Positions 16,293-25,499 are shown, counted from the stretch's first letter. The stretch is 63,944 bases of DNA from Gordonia sp. (in: high G+C Gram-positive bacteria) (GCF_020438995.1 NZ_JAGQTN010000002.1:1-63944), one strand, 5' to 3'. Translations and numbers: made by a program. Notes: generated by a model from the letters alone, not told the origin.

Positions 16293-17933
16293 TTGAGCAG
16301 CCCAGGTACTGATCCTGCTTCAGCGTACAGTCGGCACGTCAATGCCAGATTCCGGGACTTCACCAACCCGAGAACTCCCTGGTCACGACGGTTGTGGGAT
16401 GTGGGTACATTCCTGACACTTGAAGAACTTCATGAAGTCGGACAATGGCTTGACCGGCAGGTACTCAGCCCCTCTGCCGTTAACTGGTTGCAACGTAGCC
16501 TAGAGGCGCGGCTTGGCCAGGACGCGGCGTTCGGCTCCAAAGAGCTCCGACAGCAGCTGACCCAGTGTCTCCGGTCAGACCTCACCGTCCGGTCTGATGG
16601 TCGGCGCCGCCTACGTCATGTCATCGACGTCGCGCGGCCCGGATATCTCGACCGGTGGGCAGCGCAGGTCGCCCTTGACGAGCCTCCCGGTGCTGAACGT
16701 GCGGCTCGCGCAACTGCGGCCCATCTCCTCGATTCCGGCCACAGTCTCGTGGGCCTACGACGCTGGTTGGGCGAGCACTCACAGTGCTCCGCCGTCGACT
16801 TGCTCGTACAAGCTGCCGAACTCGCGGACAAAGGTCCCCGCATGTTCAGTATCTGGGTACGAGTGAACGATCTTCCAGAAATCGTCCGCTTGGCAGATCC
16901 CCTGCCCCACTTCACACGTCACGCTAGTCTACCGGGTCCGATCGCCGACAAGTTGAGAAGTCTCGATTCCATACCGGCGCTCGGCGCATTCAACTACACC
17001 GTGGAGGCCCGCGATGCTGAGCGCGCCGTCGAGTTGGTTTCCGAGGTTATCGAGCGGATGCGTGCCCGAGCGCGGTTTGCTCATTCGAACCGTCACATCG
17101 TGTTTAGTAGCGAGGTGTATGTCGAGACAGAAGATCGCTTCATTGAGCTACGCGTTCCCGACCGCAATGCCGCAATCATGTCTCTGGTGACCGAAGGGCA
17201 GTTGCTCGATGTCATCCCCGCGAAAACCTATGCGGCAGAACGGCATGCCATCGATGACGCGCTGGAACTGGCGGCACCACTCAACTCAGGAGGGCTGGCT
17301 CCCGCGATCTCAGGTGCGTGGGCAGCGCTGGAGGCGTTGTTGACCGACTCTCAGGACAGCGACAAGAAGGAGGGCAAAGTCGGCGCTGCCACTCACGCGG
17401 CCCGGTTGGTCGCATGTTCGTGGCCAAGAGCTGAACTGACCGCCCTGTCGTACCGAATCGACCCAGAAAGGGGAACCGGCCGCGAGTTGTCCGCGCGTCT
17501 TGATGTCGCGGAGACGAATCGGGATAGATCCCAGATCATCGCCGACCAGTTGCGTAACACTGGACAGATCCCACTGCTCCGAACTTGGCGACTACCCAGC
17601 GACGCGGCCGCCGTAACCCGAATGAACCGACTTCTCGCGAATCCCACAGGAATGCTCACCCAGGTCAGCGACTACGTGGAGGGATCACTGCGTCGTATGT
17701 ACCGGTGTCGCAACGTCATCGTCCACGGAGGATCAACTCGGGGAGACGTCTTGGACTCGACGCTTCGAGTGGTTGCTCCGCTGGTCGGGGCGACGCTCGA
17801 CCGCATCACACATGCTCATATCGTTCTCGGCATCGAACCGCTCGAACTGGCCACCAGAGCGGATGCGGCCGTAGCTTTGGCGTCAGATCACTCCATGGGT
17901 CCTCACATAGTCGATCTGCTTGGGAGGCGATGA
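16293..17933 (+). CDS. HEPN-domain protein, possible RNase/abortive-infection effector
   Basis: The product is 546 residues with no obvious family over most of its length. Near the C-terminus the sequence RRMYRCRNVIVHGG contains Arg473-Asn-x3-His478, the Rx4H motif of HEPN ribonucleases, with the usual polar residue after Arg. A preceding helical segment (YVEGSLRRMY) fits the HEPN helix. The layout, a long N-terminal region and a C-terminal HEPN, resembles ApeA-type anti-phage proteins, but homology cannot be shown here. The start is a TTG at 16293, supported by AGGGGG seven bases upstream. Its codons look less GC-biased than those of neighbours, suggesting transfer. A three-hairpin RNA with a terminator lies directly upstream. 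Confidence 0.75.
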   Translation: MSSPGTDPASAYSRHVNARFRDFTNPRTPWSRRLWDVGTFLTLEELHEVGQWLDRQVLSPSAVNWLQRSLEARLGQDAAFGSKELRQQLTQCLRSDLTVRSDGRRRLRHVIDVARPGYLDRWAAQVALDEPPGAERAARATAAHLLDSGHSLVGLRRWLGEHSQCSAVDLLVQAAELADKGPRMFSIWVRVNDLPEIVRLADPLPHFTRHASLPGPIADKLRSLDSIPALGAFNYTVEARDAERAVELVSEVIERMRARARFAHSNRHIVFSSEVYVETEDRFIELRVPDRNAAIMSLVTEGQLLDVIPAKTYAAERHAIDDALELAAPLNSGGLAPAISGAWAALEALLTDSQDSDKKEGKVGAATHAARLVACSWPRAELTALSYRIDPERGTGRELSARLDVAETNRDRSQIIADQLRNTGQIPLLRTWRLPSDAAAVTRMNRLLANPTGMLTQVSDYVEGSLRRMYRCRNVIVHGGSTRGDVLDSTLRVVAPLVGATLDRITHAHIVLGIEPLELATRADAAVALASDHSMGPHIVDLLGRR

Positions 17934-17995
17934 CGCCGATATCCGGGCGGCTGATCAGCCGCCCCACCCAGCAACGTAGCCGGCATCATTGACGG

Positions 17996-18360
17996 GTGAC
18001 GACAGTCGCCAAAGATCCCGACGGCCTGCAAATGCGGGTTGCCCTGAGCTGACGTCCCGTCCTGGGTGTCCGGCGATCGACTCATCGGCACCGCTACTCA
18101 TCACGGCCGGAACCCTCCGGGACGAAGCCGATTTCGTGTTCTACGCCGACGGTGGAACCTTCGGTCAGGTCCCCGACCTGTGCCTGCCCCTGATCGATGC
18201 GACCGGATGGAGAATGATGCGTTTCCCGACGTCGGTGGCCACCGAGACCGCGTTCTTCGACGGCGAACTGTACCGCTACGCCGTCAATGGAAGTACCGCA
18301 CTGCCAGACAGGGCCATGCCACCTGGGTTAGACTGTCTAGCAATAGATTTCGGACGGACT
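17996..18360 (+). pseudogene. TerD-domain remnant
   Basis: This copy aligns with the start of the intact TerD-VWA gene at 33914. It begins with the same GTGACGAC and keeps [39 protein letters not shown] and, in another frame, RQWKYRTARQG. About 50 codons between VFY and ADGGTFGQ are deleted, there is an early stop at about 18050, and a frameshift follows. The VWA half is missing. It is a decayed duplicate. Confidence 0.75.
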
Positions 18361-18419
18361 GCCGGGCTACATTCAGTGCGCAGGTCCCGAGCCCCACTGC
18401 CCCAGGACCTGCAAACCTA

Positions 18420-19178
18420 CTACAACTCCTTCTCCGCGAACGCCACCATCGCGTCGCGGACGAACGCCGCGAACTCCCGGCCGTCGACCGAGTAGGTCTT
18501 GCCGAACCGCGGGTCGTCGACGTACATCTGGCCCAGACCCGTGAACGCCTCGGCCGACGGGGCCGTGCCGCCCCAACTCGCCCGAATCCATTCGTACTGC
18601 CGCCGGGCCAGCGCCTGCACCTCACTACCGTGGACATCGAGCCCGCGCGCCGAAGCATCGGCGAAACCCTTGATCAGCGAGGATGATTCGTCCTCGAAAG
18701 CCTTCCGGCCGGCGCCGTCGAGCGACCGCCACCAGGTGTCGGAAGCGGTATAGGCCTCCTCGCCCCACCGATCCACAACCTCGTCCTTGTACTGCGTGTG
18801 GTCGAATCCGTTGAACATCGTGTCAGCCACGAGCTGTTCCCCTTTCTCCAGTGCTTTGATGGTTGACCGCACCGATTCAACGACAGCCGCGAGCCGGGCA
18901 CGCTCGGATTCGAGCTTCTCGACATGAGCACGCAACGCCTCGACGGCGTCGACACCCGCGTCGAGTACGTCCCCGATCTCGCGGAGCCCAACTCCCAACT
19001 CCCGCAACACAAGAATGCGTTGCAGGCGCACCAGTGCATCCTCGTCGTAGAGCCGCACCCCACCGGCGCCGGTTCCCGTCGGAAGCAGTATCCCGACCTG
19101 CTCGTAGTGACGCAGCGTCCGGCTCGTCACGCCCGACGACCGCACGACCTCCTGGATCGTCCACTGCTCGCCGGTCAT
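18420..19178 (-). CDS. MerR-family regulator with TipAS ligand-binding domain
   Basis: The N-terminal winged helix is MerR type (WTIQEVVRSSGVTSRTLRHYEQVGILLP...GGVRLYDEDALVRLQRI). A coiled coil (residues about 85-115) and a C-terminal TipAS domain follow (about 120-250: YKDEVVDRWGEEAYTASDTWW). TipA-type proteins sense thiopeptide or other antibiotics and activate their own gene or a resistance gene. I chose the ATG at 19178, with AAGGGCGG upstream, over ATG 19196. It is divergent from the CynX-type transporter, which may be its target. Confidence 0.92.
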   Translation of the reverse strand: MTGEQWTIQEVVRSSGVTSRTLRHYEQVGILLPTGTGAGGVRLYDEDALVRLQRILVLRELGVGLREIGDVLDAGVDAVEALRAHVEKLESERARLAAVVESVRSTIKALEKGEQLVADTMFNGFDHTQYKDEVVDRWGEEAYTASDTWWRSLDGAGRKAFEDESSSLIKGFADASARGLDVHGSEVQALARRQYEWIRASWGGTAPSAEAFTGLGQMYVDDPRFGKTYSVDGREFAAFVRDAMVAFAEKEL

Positions 19179-19231
19179 GTCGCCGCCCTTCATCAAGTGT
19201 CATCTCTTCGGTACCTCACTCACCCTGCCGG

Positions 19232-19246
19232 TTGACGCCGCGTCAA
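19232..19246. promoter_or_regulatory. Palindrome between tipA-like gene and transporter
   Basis: TTGACGC-C-GCGTCAA is a perfect 7+1+7 palindrome in the 117-bp divergent region. It also reads as a -35 TTGACG on either strand. It is a candidate MerR/TipA operator. Confidence 0.55.
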
Positions 19247-19295
19247 GCGCAAGCTTGACCATCTGACCACCCGTGGGTATGAGAGGCTCGCAGGT

Positions 19296-20489
19296 ATGCC
19301 GCCGGAGCGTGTTCACGAGTCACCGTCGAGACCGTCGACGGTGTGGATCGTCGTCACGGCCGTCGGCGTCATGCTGGTCGCGGCGAATCTACGGCCCGCG
19401 GTCGTGTCCGTGGCACCGCTGGTCTCCGACATCCGGCATTCGACCGGATTCAGCAGCGGAACCGCCGGCCTGCTGACGACGCTGCCGATCCTGTTCTTCG
19501 GACTCGTCGCCCCGTTCGCGCCGTGGCTCGCGGCCCGATTCGGGTTCGAACGCGCCGTCTTCGGATCGATGGTCGTGCTGATCGCCGGCATCATGCTGCG
19601 CGCGATCCCCGGAACGCCCTGGCTGTTCGCCGGTTCCGCGGTAGTCGGTGCGGCCATCGGTGTATGCAATGTGATTCTGCCCGGTCTCATCAAACGCGAC
19701 TTCTCCCACAGCGCCGGCATGATGACCGGGCTGTATTCGATGACGATGACCGGCGGAGCCGCGGTGGCGGCGGCGTTCACCGTCCCCATCGACGACCGGT
19801 TCGGCGGCGACTGGCGAAAGGCGTTGGCGTCGTGGGTGATTCTGGCGATGGTCGCCGTCGTCGTATGGATACCTCAGCTGCGGCAAACGCATTCGGGTTC
19901 ATACATCCGCCCCGCCCCGCTGTGGGGAAACAAGATCGCCTGGGCCATCACCATTTTCATGGGATCGCAGTCGTTCGTCTTCTACACCTTCGTGGCATGG
20001 ATCCCGACATACCTCACCGATCGTGGCTACGACCGGACCGAGGCCGGCACCGTCCTCGCCGCCGGTCAGTTCGCCGCGATCGTCGGTTCGCTGGTGATAC
20101 CGATCGTCGCCGGCCGATTCGCCGATCAGCGCTGGGCCGGGATCGTCACCGTCTGCAGCAGCGCGGCCGGACTGCTCGGACTGCTCTGCACCGACGTATG
20201 GGCGGCGTTCTGGTGCATGCTCGTGCTGTTCGGCCCCGGCTCGGCGCTCGGCCTGGCCCTGCTGTTCATGGTGCGCCGCAGCAGGTCTGCGGAACAGACC
20301 AACCAGGTGTCGGGGATGGCGCAATGTCTCGGCTATGTACTCGCGGCGGCCGGACCGTTCGGGCTCGGCGTCGTCCACGATGTCACCGGGTCGTGGGCGG
20401 CGGCATTCTCGGTGATCGCGGTGGCCCTGTGCACCCAGACCTGGGGCGGATGGGTGGCCGGACGAAACGTCCATATGACGGCCGAGTGA
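19296..20489 (+). CDS. MFS transporter, CynX/NimT family
   Basis: This is an inner-membrane major-facilitator protein of 397 residues with about 12 hydrophobic segments. The signature AANLRPAVVSVAPLVSDIR near the N-terminus is characteristic of the CynX (cyanate) / NimT (2-nitroimidazole) branch. The substrate is unknown, and no cyanase gene is adjacent. The divergent TipA-type regulator suggests an induced efflux role. It converges with the metallo-beta-lactamase gene with only 12 bp between stops. Confidence 0.9.
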   Translation: MPPERVHESPSRPSTVWIVVTAVGVMLVAANLRPAVVSVAPLVSDIRHSTGFSSGTAGLLTTLPILFFGLVAPFAPWLAARFGFERAVFGSMVVLIAGIMLRAIPGTPWLFAGSAVVGAAIGVCNVILPGLIKRDFSHSAGMMTGLYSMTMTGGAAVAAAFTVPIDDRFGGDWRKALASWVILAMVAVVVWIPQLRQTHSGSYIRPAPLWGNKIAWAITIFMGSQSFVFYTFVAWIPTYLTDRGYDRTEAGTVLAAGQFAAIVGSLVIPIVAGRFADQRWAGIVTVCSSAAGLLGLLCTDVWAAFWCMLVLFGPGSALGLALLFMVRRSRSAEQTNQVSGMAQCLGYVLAAAGPFGLGVVHDVTGSWAAAFSVIAVALCTQTWGGWVAGRNVHMTAE

Positions 20490-20501
20490 GCACCGCGCAC
20501 C

Positions 20502-21383
20502 TCAGCGAACCCGGACGTACCGCCCCGGCTCGGCGAGTTCCACCTGCTGCACACCGACCAGACGTTCCACATGAAGTTGTGCGGTACGTAGCTCGACGGC
20601 ACTCACGTACGGGGCGTCGACGTGGGGGCGGTACACCAGCCGGTAGTCGGCAATCTCGCCGATGGTGTGTGGCTCGGTCAGGAACTCCAGCAGCCGTTCC
20701 TCGCGCCGGAAGATGATCTCGCGGTAGGCGCGCAGCCGCTTGCGGAACTCATCAGCGCCTTCCACGACGCCCTTCTGGTGGAAGGTGCCGTACCAGCGCG
20801 CATCGATCGCCCCGGCCCGGTCGATCGAGGCGAGAAAGTCATCGACGCTGGAATGCAGGTCGCCGTACAGCGGCCCGAACGACGTCAGATCGATGTCGGC
20901 GACATAGAAGAAGCCGTCGGGTTCGATGAGCACACCGCTGTGTCCCGGCGTGTGCCCGGGTAGGTGGACGAGCGTTGCGGTGCGATCCCCCAGGTCGAGT
21001 ACCTCGCCGTCGTCGACGCCCTGCACCCCGTGATGACGGCTCGGCAGCCCGAACTGCTCATCGATGATCCGTGCCACCTCCGGACGGTCGGCCGGGTCGA
21101 GGCCGTACGAATCGAGCAGAACCTCCAGCGACGCAACAGCTTCGACATCCCGGTGATGCGTGTAGACCGGCGCGGAAAAGTACCGCAGCCCGGCGATGTG
21201 GTCCTCGTGCGCATGACTGATCACCACCGCATCGGCCCGCACCGACCCGTCGACACCTAGTGCCGGATCGATCAACAGTTGCTGCGCCGACCCGGCCACC
21301 AGCACCGAATTGCCATACGGGAACGCCCCACGCTCCTGCCCTTCGAGAACCGTCACCGCACCGAACACCCGATCCGAAACCAT
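20502..21383 (-). CDS. Metallo-beta-lactamase fold hydrolase
   Basis: The 293-residue product has the zinc motif SHAHEDHIAGL (HxHxDH), then LPGHTPGHSGVL, and a downstream DIDL Asp. The C-terminal third is helical. This places it with glyoxalase II-like or lactonase-like hydrolases, with substrate unknown. I chose the ATG at 21383 (MVSDRVFGAV...); the frame stays open 136 codons further upstream, but that part is antisense to the neighbouring gene. An 8-bp inverted repeat (21388-21406) lies immediately upstream. Confidence 0.87.
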   Translation of the reverse strand: MVSDRVFGAVTVLEGQERGAFPYGNSVLVAGSAQQLLIDPALGVDGSVRADAVVISHAHEDHIAGLRYFSAPVYTHHRDVEAVASLEVLLDSYGLDPADRPEVARIIDEQFGLPSRHHGVQGVDDGEVLDLGDRTATLVHLPGHTPGHSGVLIEPDGFFYVADIDLTSFGPLYGDLHSSVDDFLASIDRAGAIDARWYGTFHQKGVVEGADEFRKRLRAYREIIFRREERLLEFLTEPHTIGEIADYRLVYRPHVDAPYVSAVELRTAQLHVERLVGVQQVELAEPGRYVRVR

Positions 21384-21387
21384 GCCT

Positions 21388-21406
21388 TCGGGTCTATCAG
21401 ACCCGA
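21388..21406. promoter_or_regulatory. Inverted repeat at start of metallo-beta-lactamase gene
   Basis: TCGGGTCT-ATC-AGACCCGA has perfect 8-bp arms. It lies 4 bp before the hydrolase start codon and 46 bp before the divergent gene. It could be an operator or an mRNA hairpin masking the start. Confidence 0.5.
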
Positions 21407-21452
21407 GAGCATCATTGAGGAGAATGTCCGAGGCCGCAGCTACATTGCGACT

Positions 21453-22058
21453 GTGAAGGACAACAACGTCTATAAGGCCGGTCCCGCCGCGGACCCCGAC
21501 GACATCGACTTGAACGTCGGTCGAGAGGCGCTCACTCTCATGCATCTCGAACAACCACCGGGGTGCCTCACACCCGCGCAGATCGCGTTCGCCCTCGGCA
21601 ACGATCCCGACTACATCGACGCGCTGATCGCGCACGACGACGACCAGTCGTCGGTGTGGAGCGAATCGGCGCTCCACGTACGCAACGTCGGCGGCGACCC
21701 GGACGAGGTCGAGGTGCATCTGATCGAGGCCCGTGCCTGGGGGTCGACCGCCCAGACCAAACGGGGCGCGCTGGCCTGGCTCGAAAGCCACCCCGCCGCA
21801 CCCCCCGTCGACTTCCTGCTCGATGACGAACTTCTCGCCGTTCGGCGTGCCGGTGACTCGAAAGTCCGCGCATGGCGTGAATGTTCAGGTCCCGAGTGCA
21901 CCGAAGAATCTCGGGAATGTCCGGCGCACGGAACCAGGGTGGTCGAGTTGGAAGACGCGTACGACCGATCCGTCGAGACTCTCCGCGCCCGCTTTCTGGT
22001 GTTGTCACGAGCCAACGACAAAGTACCTGAGGCCGTACCCGGCTCGACGGCTCGCTGA
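21453..22058 (+). CDS. Hypothetical protein, 201 aa
   Basis: The start is the GTG at 21453 (MKDNNVYKAGPAADPDDIDL...); the frame is open further upstream but overlaps the divergent hydrolase. The product is acidic and soluble, with no signal or membrane segment. Four cysteines cluster in CSGPECTEESRECPAHG (near residue 150), which could bind a metal. I do not recognise the family. It is divergent from the hydrolase and shares its promoter region. Confidence 0.65.
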   Translation: MKDNNVYKAGPAADPDDIDLNVGREALTLMHLEQPPGCLTPAQIAFALGNDPDYIDALIAHDDDQSSVWSESALHVRNVGGDPDEVEVHLIEARAWGSTAQTKRGALAWLESHPAAPPVDFLLDDELLAVRRAGDSKVRAWRECSGPECTEESRECPAHGTRVVELEDAYDRSVETLRARFLVLSRANDKVPEAVPGSTAR

Positions 22059-22194
22059 TCTGCCGACCACCCCTGCGCAGTGACCGCGCAACGCACACAC
22101 ATTGCCGACAACTCTGGATTCCGGAACCGGAAGCAAGCCTTCATCGATGTCAGAGCCGTCACGATTGAGTCAGCACATGTCGCCTCAGAGTGAC
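22059..22194. other. Intergenic, nothing recognised
   Basis: 136 bp between two convergent genes; no hairpin or motif that I can support. Confidence 0.3.
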
Positions 22195-22674
22195 TTATCC
22201 GCATTTCCTGTCGGGGTCGATGGCGTGGACGACCTTGCGGCCGATTCCGGCGAGCACGCGGATCTCGTCGGCGTCGAGGGTGTCGATGAGCAGGCGCCGC
22301 ACCTCGCGGACGTGGGCGGGGGCGGTCAGCTGGACCTTCGCGTAGCCGGCGTCGGTCAGGGTGGCGTTGGTGCGTCGTCCGCCGCCGGGGACCTGGCGCC
22401 GGGTCAGGTAGCCGGCGTTTTCCAGCCTTTTGGCGGTGTGCGAGAGACGTGACAGCGACGACGACGCGAACCGCGCGATCTCGGTCATCTGCATCGTCCG
22501 GTCCGGTTGTTCGGACAGCACCGAGAGCACCATGTATTCGAACATACTCAGCCCGGAATCTCGTTCGAGTTGCGCGTCGAGGGCGGTGGGCAACTGGACC
22601 ATCAACGCAGCGACGGCGAGCCACGCGCCGCGCTCCTCGGGGGTGAGCCACGGGGTGTCGTCTTCTGCGGTCAT
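22195..22674 (-). CDS. MarR-family transcriptional regulator
   Basis: The 159-residue product has the MarR winged helix: MFEYMVLSVLSEQPDRTMQMTEIARFASSS, then LSRLSHTAKRLENAGYLTRRQVPGGGRRTNATLTDAGYA with the wing. It probably represses the divergent doxX/nmrA operon and itself; the shared 79-bp region holds overlapping inverted repeats. The ligand is unknown but, given the target genes, may be a quinone or another electrophile. Confidence 0.93.
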   Translation of the reverse strand: MTAEDDTPWLTPEERGAWLAVAALMVQLPTALDAQLERDSGLSMFEYMVLSVLSEQPDRTMQMTEIARFASSSLSRLSHTAKRLENAGYLTRRQVPGGGRRTNATLTDAGYAKVQLTAPAHVREVRRLLIDTLDADEIRVLAGIGRKVVHAIDPDRKCG

Positions 22675-22689
22675 ACCGACATCCTAACG

Positions 22690-22743
22690 CTACTTGACGC
22701 TTCAACAAGATCTGCTAGAGTTTCATCTTGAACATTCAAGTAG
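22690..22743. promoter_or_regulatory. MarR operator and doxX promoter
   Basis: An outer 8-bp inverted repeat (CTACTTGA at 22690 and TCAAGTAG at 22736) encloses a compact palindrome CTTGAA-CA-TTCAAG (22727-22740) and a second TTGA-CGCT-TCAA (22694-22705). TTGACG (22694) and TAGAGT (22716) could be -35 and -10 with 16-bp spacing, so a bound MarR dimer would cover the promoter. Confidence 0.65.
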
Positions 22744-22753
22744 GGAGCTCGAT

Positions 22754-23125
22754 ATGAACATTCTTCTGTGGATCATCGCCGGCGTGCTCGCCGCGGTCTT
22801 CGTCGCGTCCGGCCTGATGAAGGCGACCCAGCCGAAGGAGAAGCTCGCCGCGAGTCTGCCATGGGTGAACGACTTTTCGCTCGGCACCATCCGCTTCATC
22901 GGGATCGCCGAGATCCTCGGCGCCATCGGCCTGATCCTGCCCGGCGCCACCGGCATCGCCGCGGTCCTCACCCCGATCGCCGCCGTCTGCCTAGCCGTAA
23001 CCATGGTGCTTGCCGCGGTGGTCCACGGCCGTCGTGGCGAAACGCAGGCGATCGTCGTGAACGTCGTACTGCTGGCGCTCGCGCTGTTCGTCGCCGTCAT
23101 GCGGTTCGGCCCCAACGCATTCTGA
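22754..23125 (+). CDS. DoxX-family membrane protein
   Basis: A small inner-membrane protein of 123 residues with four hydrophobic helices, starting MNILLWIIAGVLAAVFVASGLMK. The FVASGLMKATQPKEKL loop after helix 1 is typical of DoxX-like proteins, some of which act in thiol or oxidative stress. ATG 22754 has AGGGAG seven bases upstream. It is the first gene of a two-gene unit with the NmrA-like reductase, under probable MarR control. Confidence 0.85.
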   Translation: MNILLWIIAGVLAAVFVASGLMKATQPKEKLAASLPWVNDFSLGTIRFIGIAEILGAIGLILPGATGIAAVLTPIAAVCLAVTMVLAAVVHGRRGETQAIVVNVVLLALALFVAVMRFGPNAF

Positions 23126-23195
23126 GCCCAACACATTCTGGGCCCGCCACACCCCATCCATCCGCGCCGCCCGAGCGGCACAGTAAGGAGCAATC

Positions 23196-24053
23196 ATGAC
23201 CATCGCCGTTTTCGGAGCCACCGGACAACTCGGCCGTCTCACCATCGACGCACTGCTGGCCCGCGGTGTGGCCGCCGACCGGATCCGCGCCCTCGGACGC
23301 AACCCCGAACGCCTCGCCGAACTCGCCGACGCGGGCGTGGCCACCTTCACCATCGACCTCGACGACGCATCGACGCTGGCCGCGCCACTGCAGGGCGCCG
23401 ACGAGGTGTTCCTCATCTCGGGCAGCGAAGTGGGCAAACGGCTTCCGCAACACCGGGCCGCCATCGATGCCGCCGTCGCCGCCGGGGTTCGCCGCATCAC
23501 CTACACGTCGGCCCCGCGGGCGGACGTCAGCACCCTGGTCCTGGCGCCCGAACACAAGGCGACCGAGGAATACCTCGCCGCATCGGGCCTGACCACCACC
23601 ATCCTGCGTGACGGCTGGTACACCGAGAACTACCAGCCCGACTTCGGTGTCGCGCAGGCCACCGGCGTCATCGCCAACAGCGTCGGCGCCACCGCCCGTA
23701 TCGCGAGCGCCCCGCGCACCGACTTCGCCGAGGCCGCCGCCATCGTCCTCACCACCGACGGCCACGACGGCAAGGTGTACGAGGTCAGCGGAGACACAGC
23801 CTGGACGTGGCCGGAGTTCGCCGAGGCCGCATCGCAGGTGCTGGGCAAGCCGATCGAATACAAGGCGATCACCGTCGACGAGGAGCGGGTCGCGCTGGCT
23901 GCCGCCGGGTTGCCCGCACCGGTGGTCGATCTCGTCGTGGGCCTGAACGAGGGCACCCGAGACGATCAGCTCTCCCTGACCACCGGCGACCTGTCCCGGA
24001 TTCTCGGCCGGCCCACCACCCCGATCGTCGACACCATGCGGTCCTGGGCATAG
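23196..24053 (+). CDS. NmrA/QOR2-like NAD(P)H-binding oxidoreductase
   Basis: An atypical short-chain dehydrogenase of 285 residues with an N-terminal Rossmann motif GATGQLGRLTIDALL. LISGSEVGKRLPQH and ITYTSAPRAD follow; this is the pattern of the quinone oxidoreductase 2 (QorB) group, which reduces small quinones or acts as a redox sensor. ATG 23196 has AAGGAG upstream. It follows doxX by 70 bp in the same direction, which supports a MarR-controlled electrophile response. Confidence 0.88.
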   Translation: MTIAVFGATGQLGRLTIDALLARGVAADRIRALGRNPERLAELADAGVATFTIDLDDASTLAAPLQGADEVFLISGSEVGKRLPQHRAAIDAAVAAGVRRITYTSAPRADVSTLVLAPEHKATEEYLAASGLTTTILRDGWYTENYQPDFGVAQATGVIANSVGATARIASAPRTDFAEAAAIVLTTDGHDGKVYEVSGDTAWTWPEFAEAASQVLGKPIEYKAITVDEERVALAAAGLPAPVVDLVVGLNEGTRDDQLSLTTGDLSRILGRPTTPIVDTMRSWA

Positions 24054-24159
24054 GCGTACCCGGGTGTAGCCCAGCCCGTCACCCGGCGCGGGCACGACGG
24101 CCGAACACTGCGCCGGGCGCGATGACGACCCCTGTGTAGTGTGCTTGCCAGGAGGTGCC

Positions 24160-25445
24160 ATGTCGTTACCAGCACGGGACCCCGAAATAGCGTCGGCACC
24201 AAGCAATCTCGCCGACAAGAATCCGACCGGAGACCACCCCGACGACGTGGCTGTCCCGCGCGCAGATGTCAGTGCCGGGCGGGCCCTCGCGATTGTCGCG
24301 GTGCTGTGTTTCGGTGGCCTGGTCGCGGCGGTGATGCAGACACTGATCATCCCGATCCAGCCGGAACTGCCCACCACCCTCGGCACGACCATCGAGAACG
24401 CGTCGTGGGTCATCACCGCCACGCTGCTCGGTGGTGCCGCCCCGAGCATCTGACGTCGATGGCGGTGGCGACGATGGGTGTCGGTGCCGGCATCGGCCTG
24501 CCGCTGGCCGCATGGATCAGCGAGTCCGCCGATTGGCATGTGTTGTTCTGGATGTCGGGGGGACTCGGTGTGATCGTCCTGGCGCTCACGCTGGTGGTGG
24601 TCCCGCACATCGACGACGCCGTCGGCGGACGGCTCGATCTGATCGGCGCGCTCGGATTGTCGGCAGGTCTCATCGCTGTGCTGACCGCGATCACCAAAGG
24701 CAACCACTGGGGCTGGTCGGCACCGATCACCTTGGCATTGCTCGCCGGCGGGCTGGTCGTCCTACTGGTGTGGTGCTGGTACGAACTGCGCCACGACGAC
24801 CCGCTCGTCGACCTGCGCACCACCGCCCGTCCGGCGGTTCTGTGCACCAACATCTCCTCGATCGCCGTCGGATTCGGGATGATGGCGCAGTCCGTCGCCA
24901 TCCCGCTGCTGCTGGAATCACCGACCGCTACCGGCGCGGGGCTGGGCCAGACCGTACTGCAGGCCGGTCTGTGGATGGCGCCGTTCGGCGGCATGATGCT
25001 GTTGATGTCGCCGGTGTCGGGGACGCTGATCCGGCGGATCGGCGGCCGGTCCGCCTTCCTGATCGGCGCCGCGCTGCTCGGCGCCGGATATGTTCTGGCC
25101 CTGTTCCTGATGGACACACCGCTGCAGATCATGGCCGCCACCGTCGTCTGCGCGGCGGGCGTCGGCGTCGCCTACTCGGCGATGCCCACACTCATCATGG
25201 ACAACGTGCCCGCCGCCGAATCCGGTGCGGCCGTCGGCCTCAACGGCCTGATGCGGTCGATCGGAACGACATCGGCGTCGGCGGTGATGGCCATGGTGCT
25301 GACCGGTTCCACGGTCACCGTCGCCGGCCACCACTACCCCGACCAGTCGGCGTTCCGCTGGTGCTTCGTGATCGGTGCCGGCGCCTCGTTCCTGGGATTC
25401 GGAATCGCACTGCTGATCCCCCGGAACAGCGACGGGACCTTGTGA
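24160..25445 (+). pseudogene. EmrB/QacA-type MFS transporter, broken by internal deletion and frameshift
   Basis: The first frame starts at ATG 24160 with a strong AGGAGG. It encodes the N-terminal tail and the first membrane helices up to ASWVITATLLGGAA, then stops at 24451. A different frame continues from about 24443 with LTSMAVATMGVGAGIGLPLAAW and the remaining helices through to 25445. About 100 residues expected between these points, including the loop with motif A, are absent. A deletion with a frame change is more likely than a sequencing error. Confidence 0.8.
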
Positions 25446-25499
25446 CCTGCGCCACTGTGATCGTCCCCACTTTCGATTCGCTATCACAAACTTGCAGGT

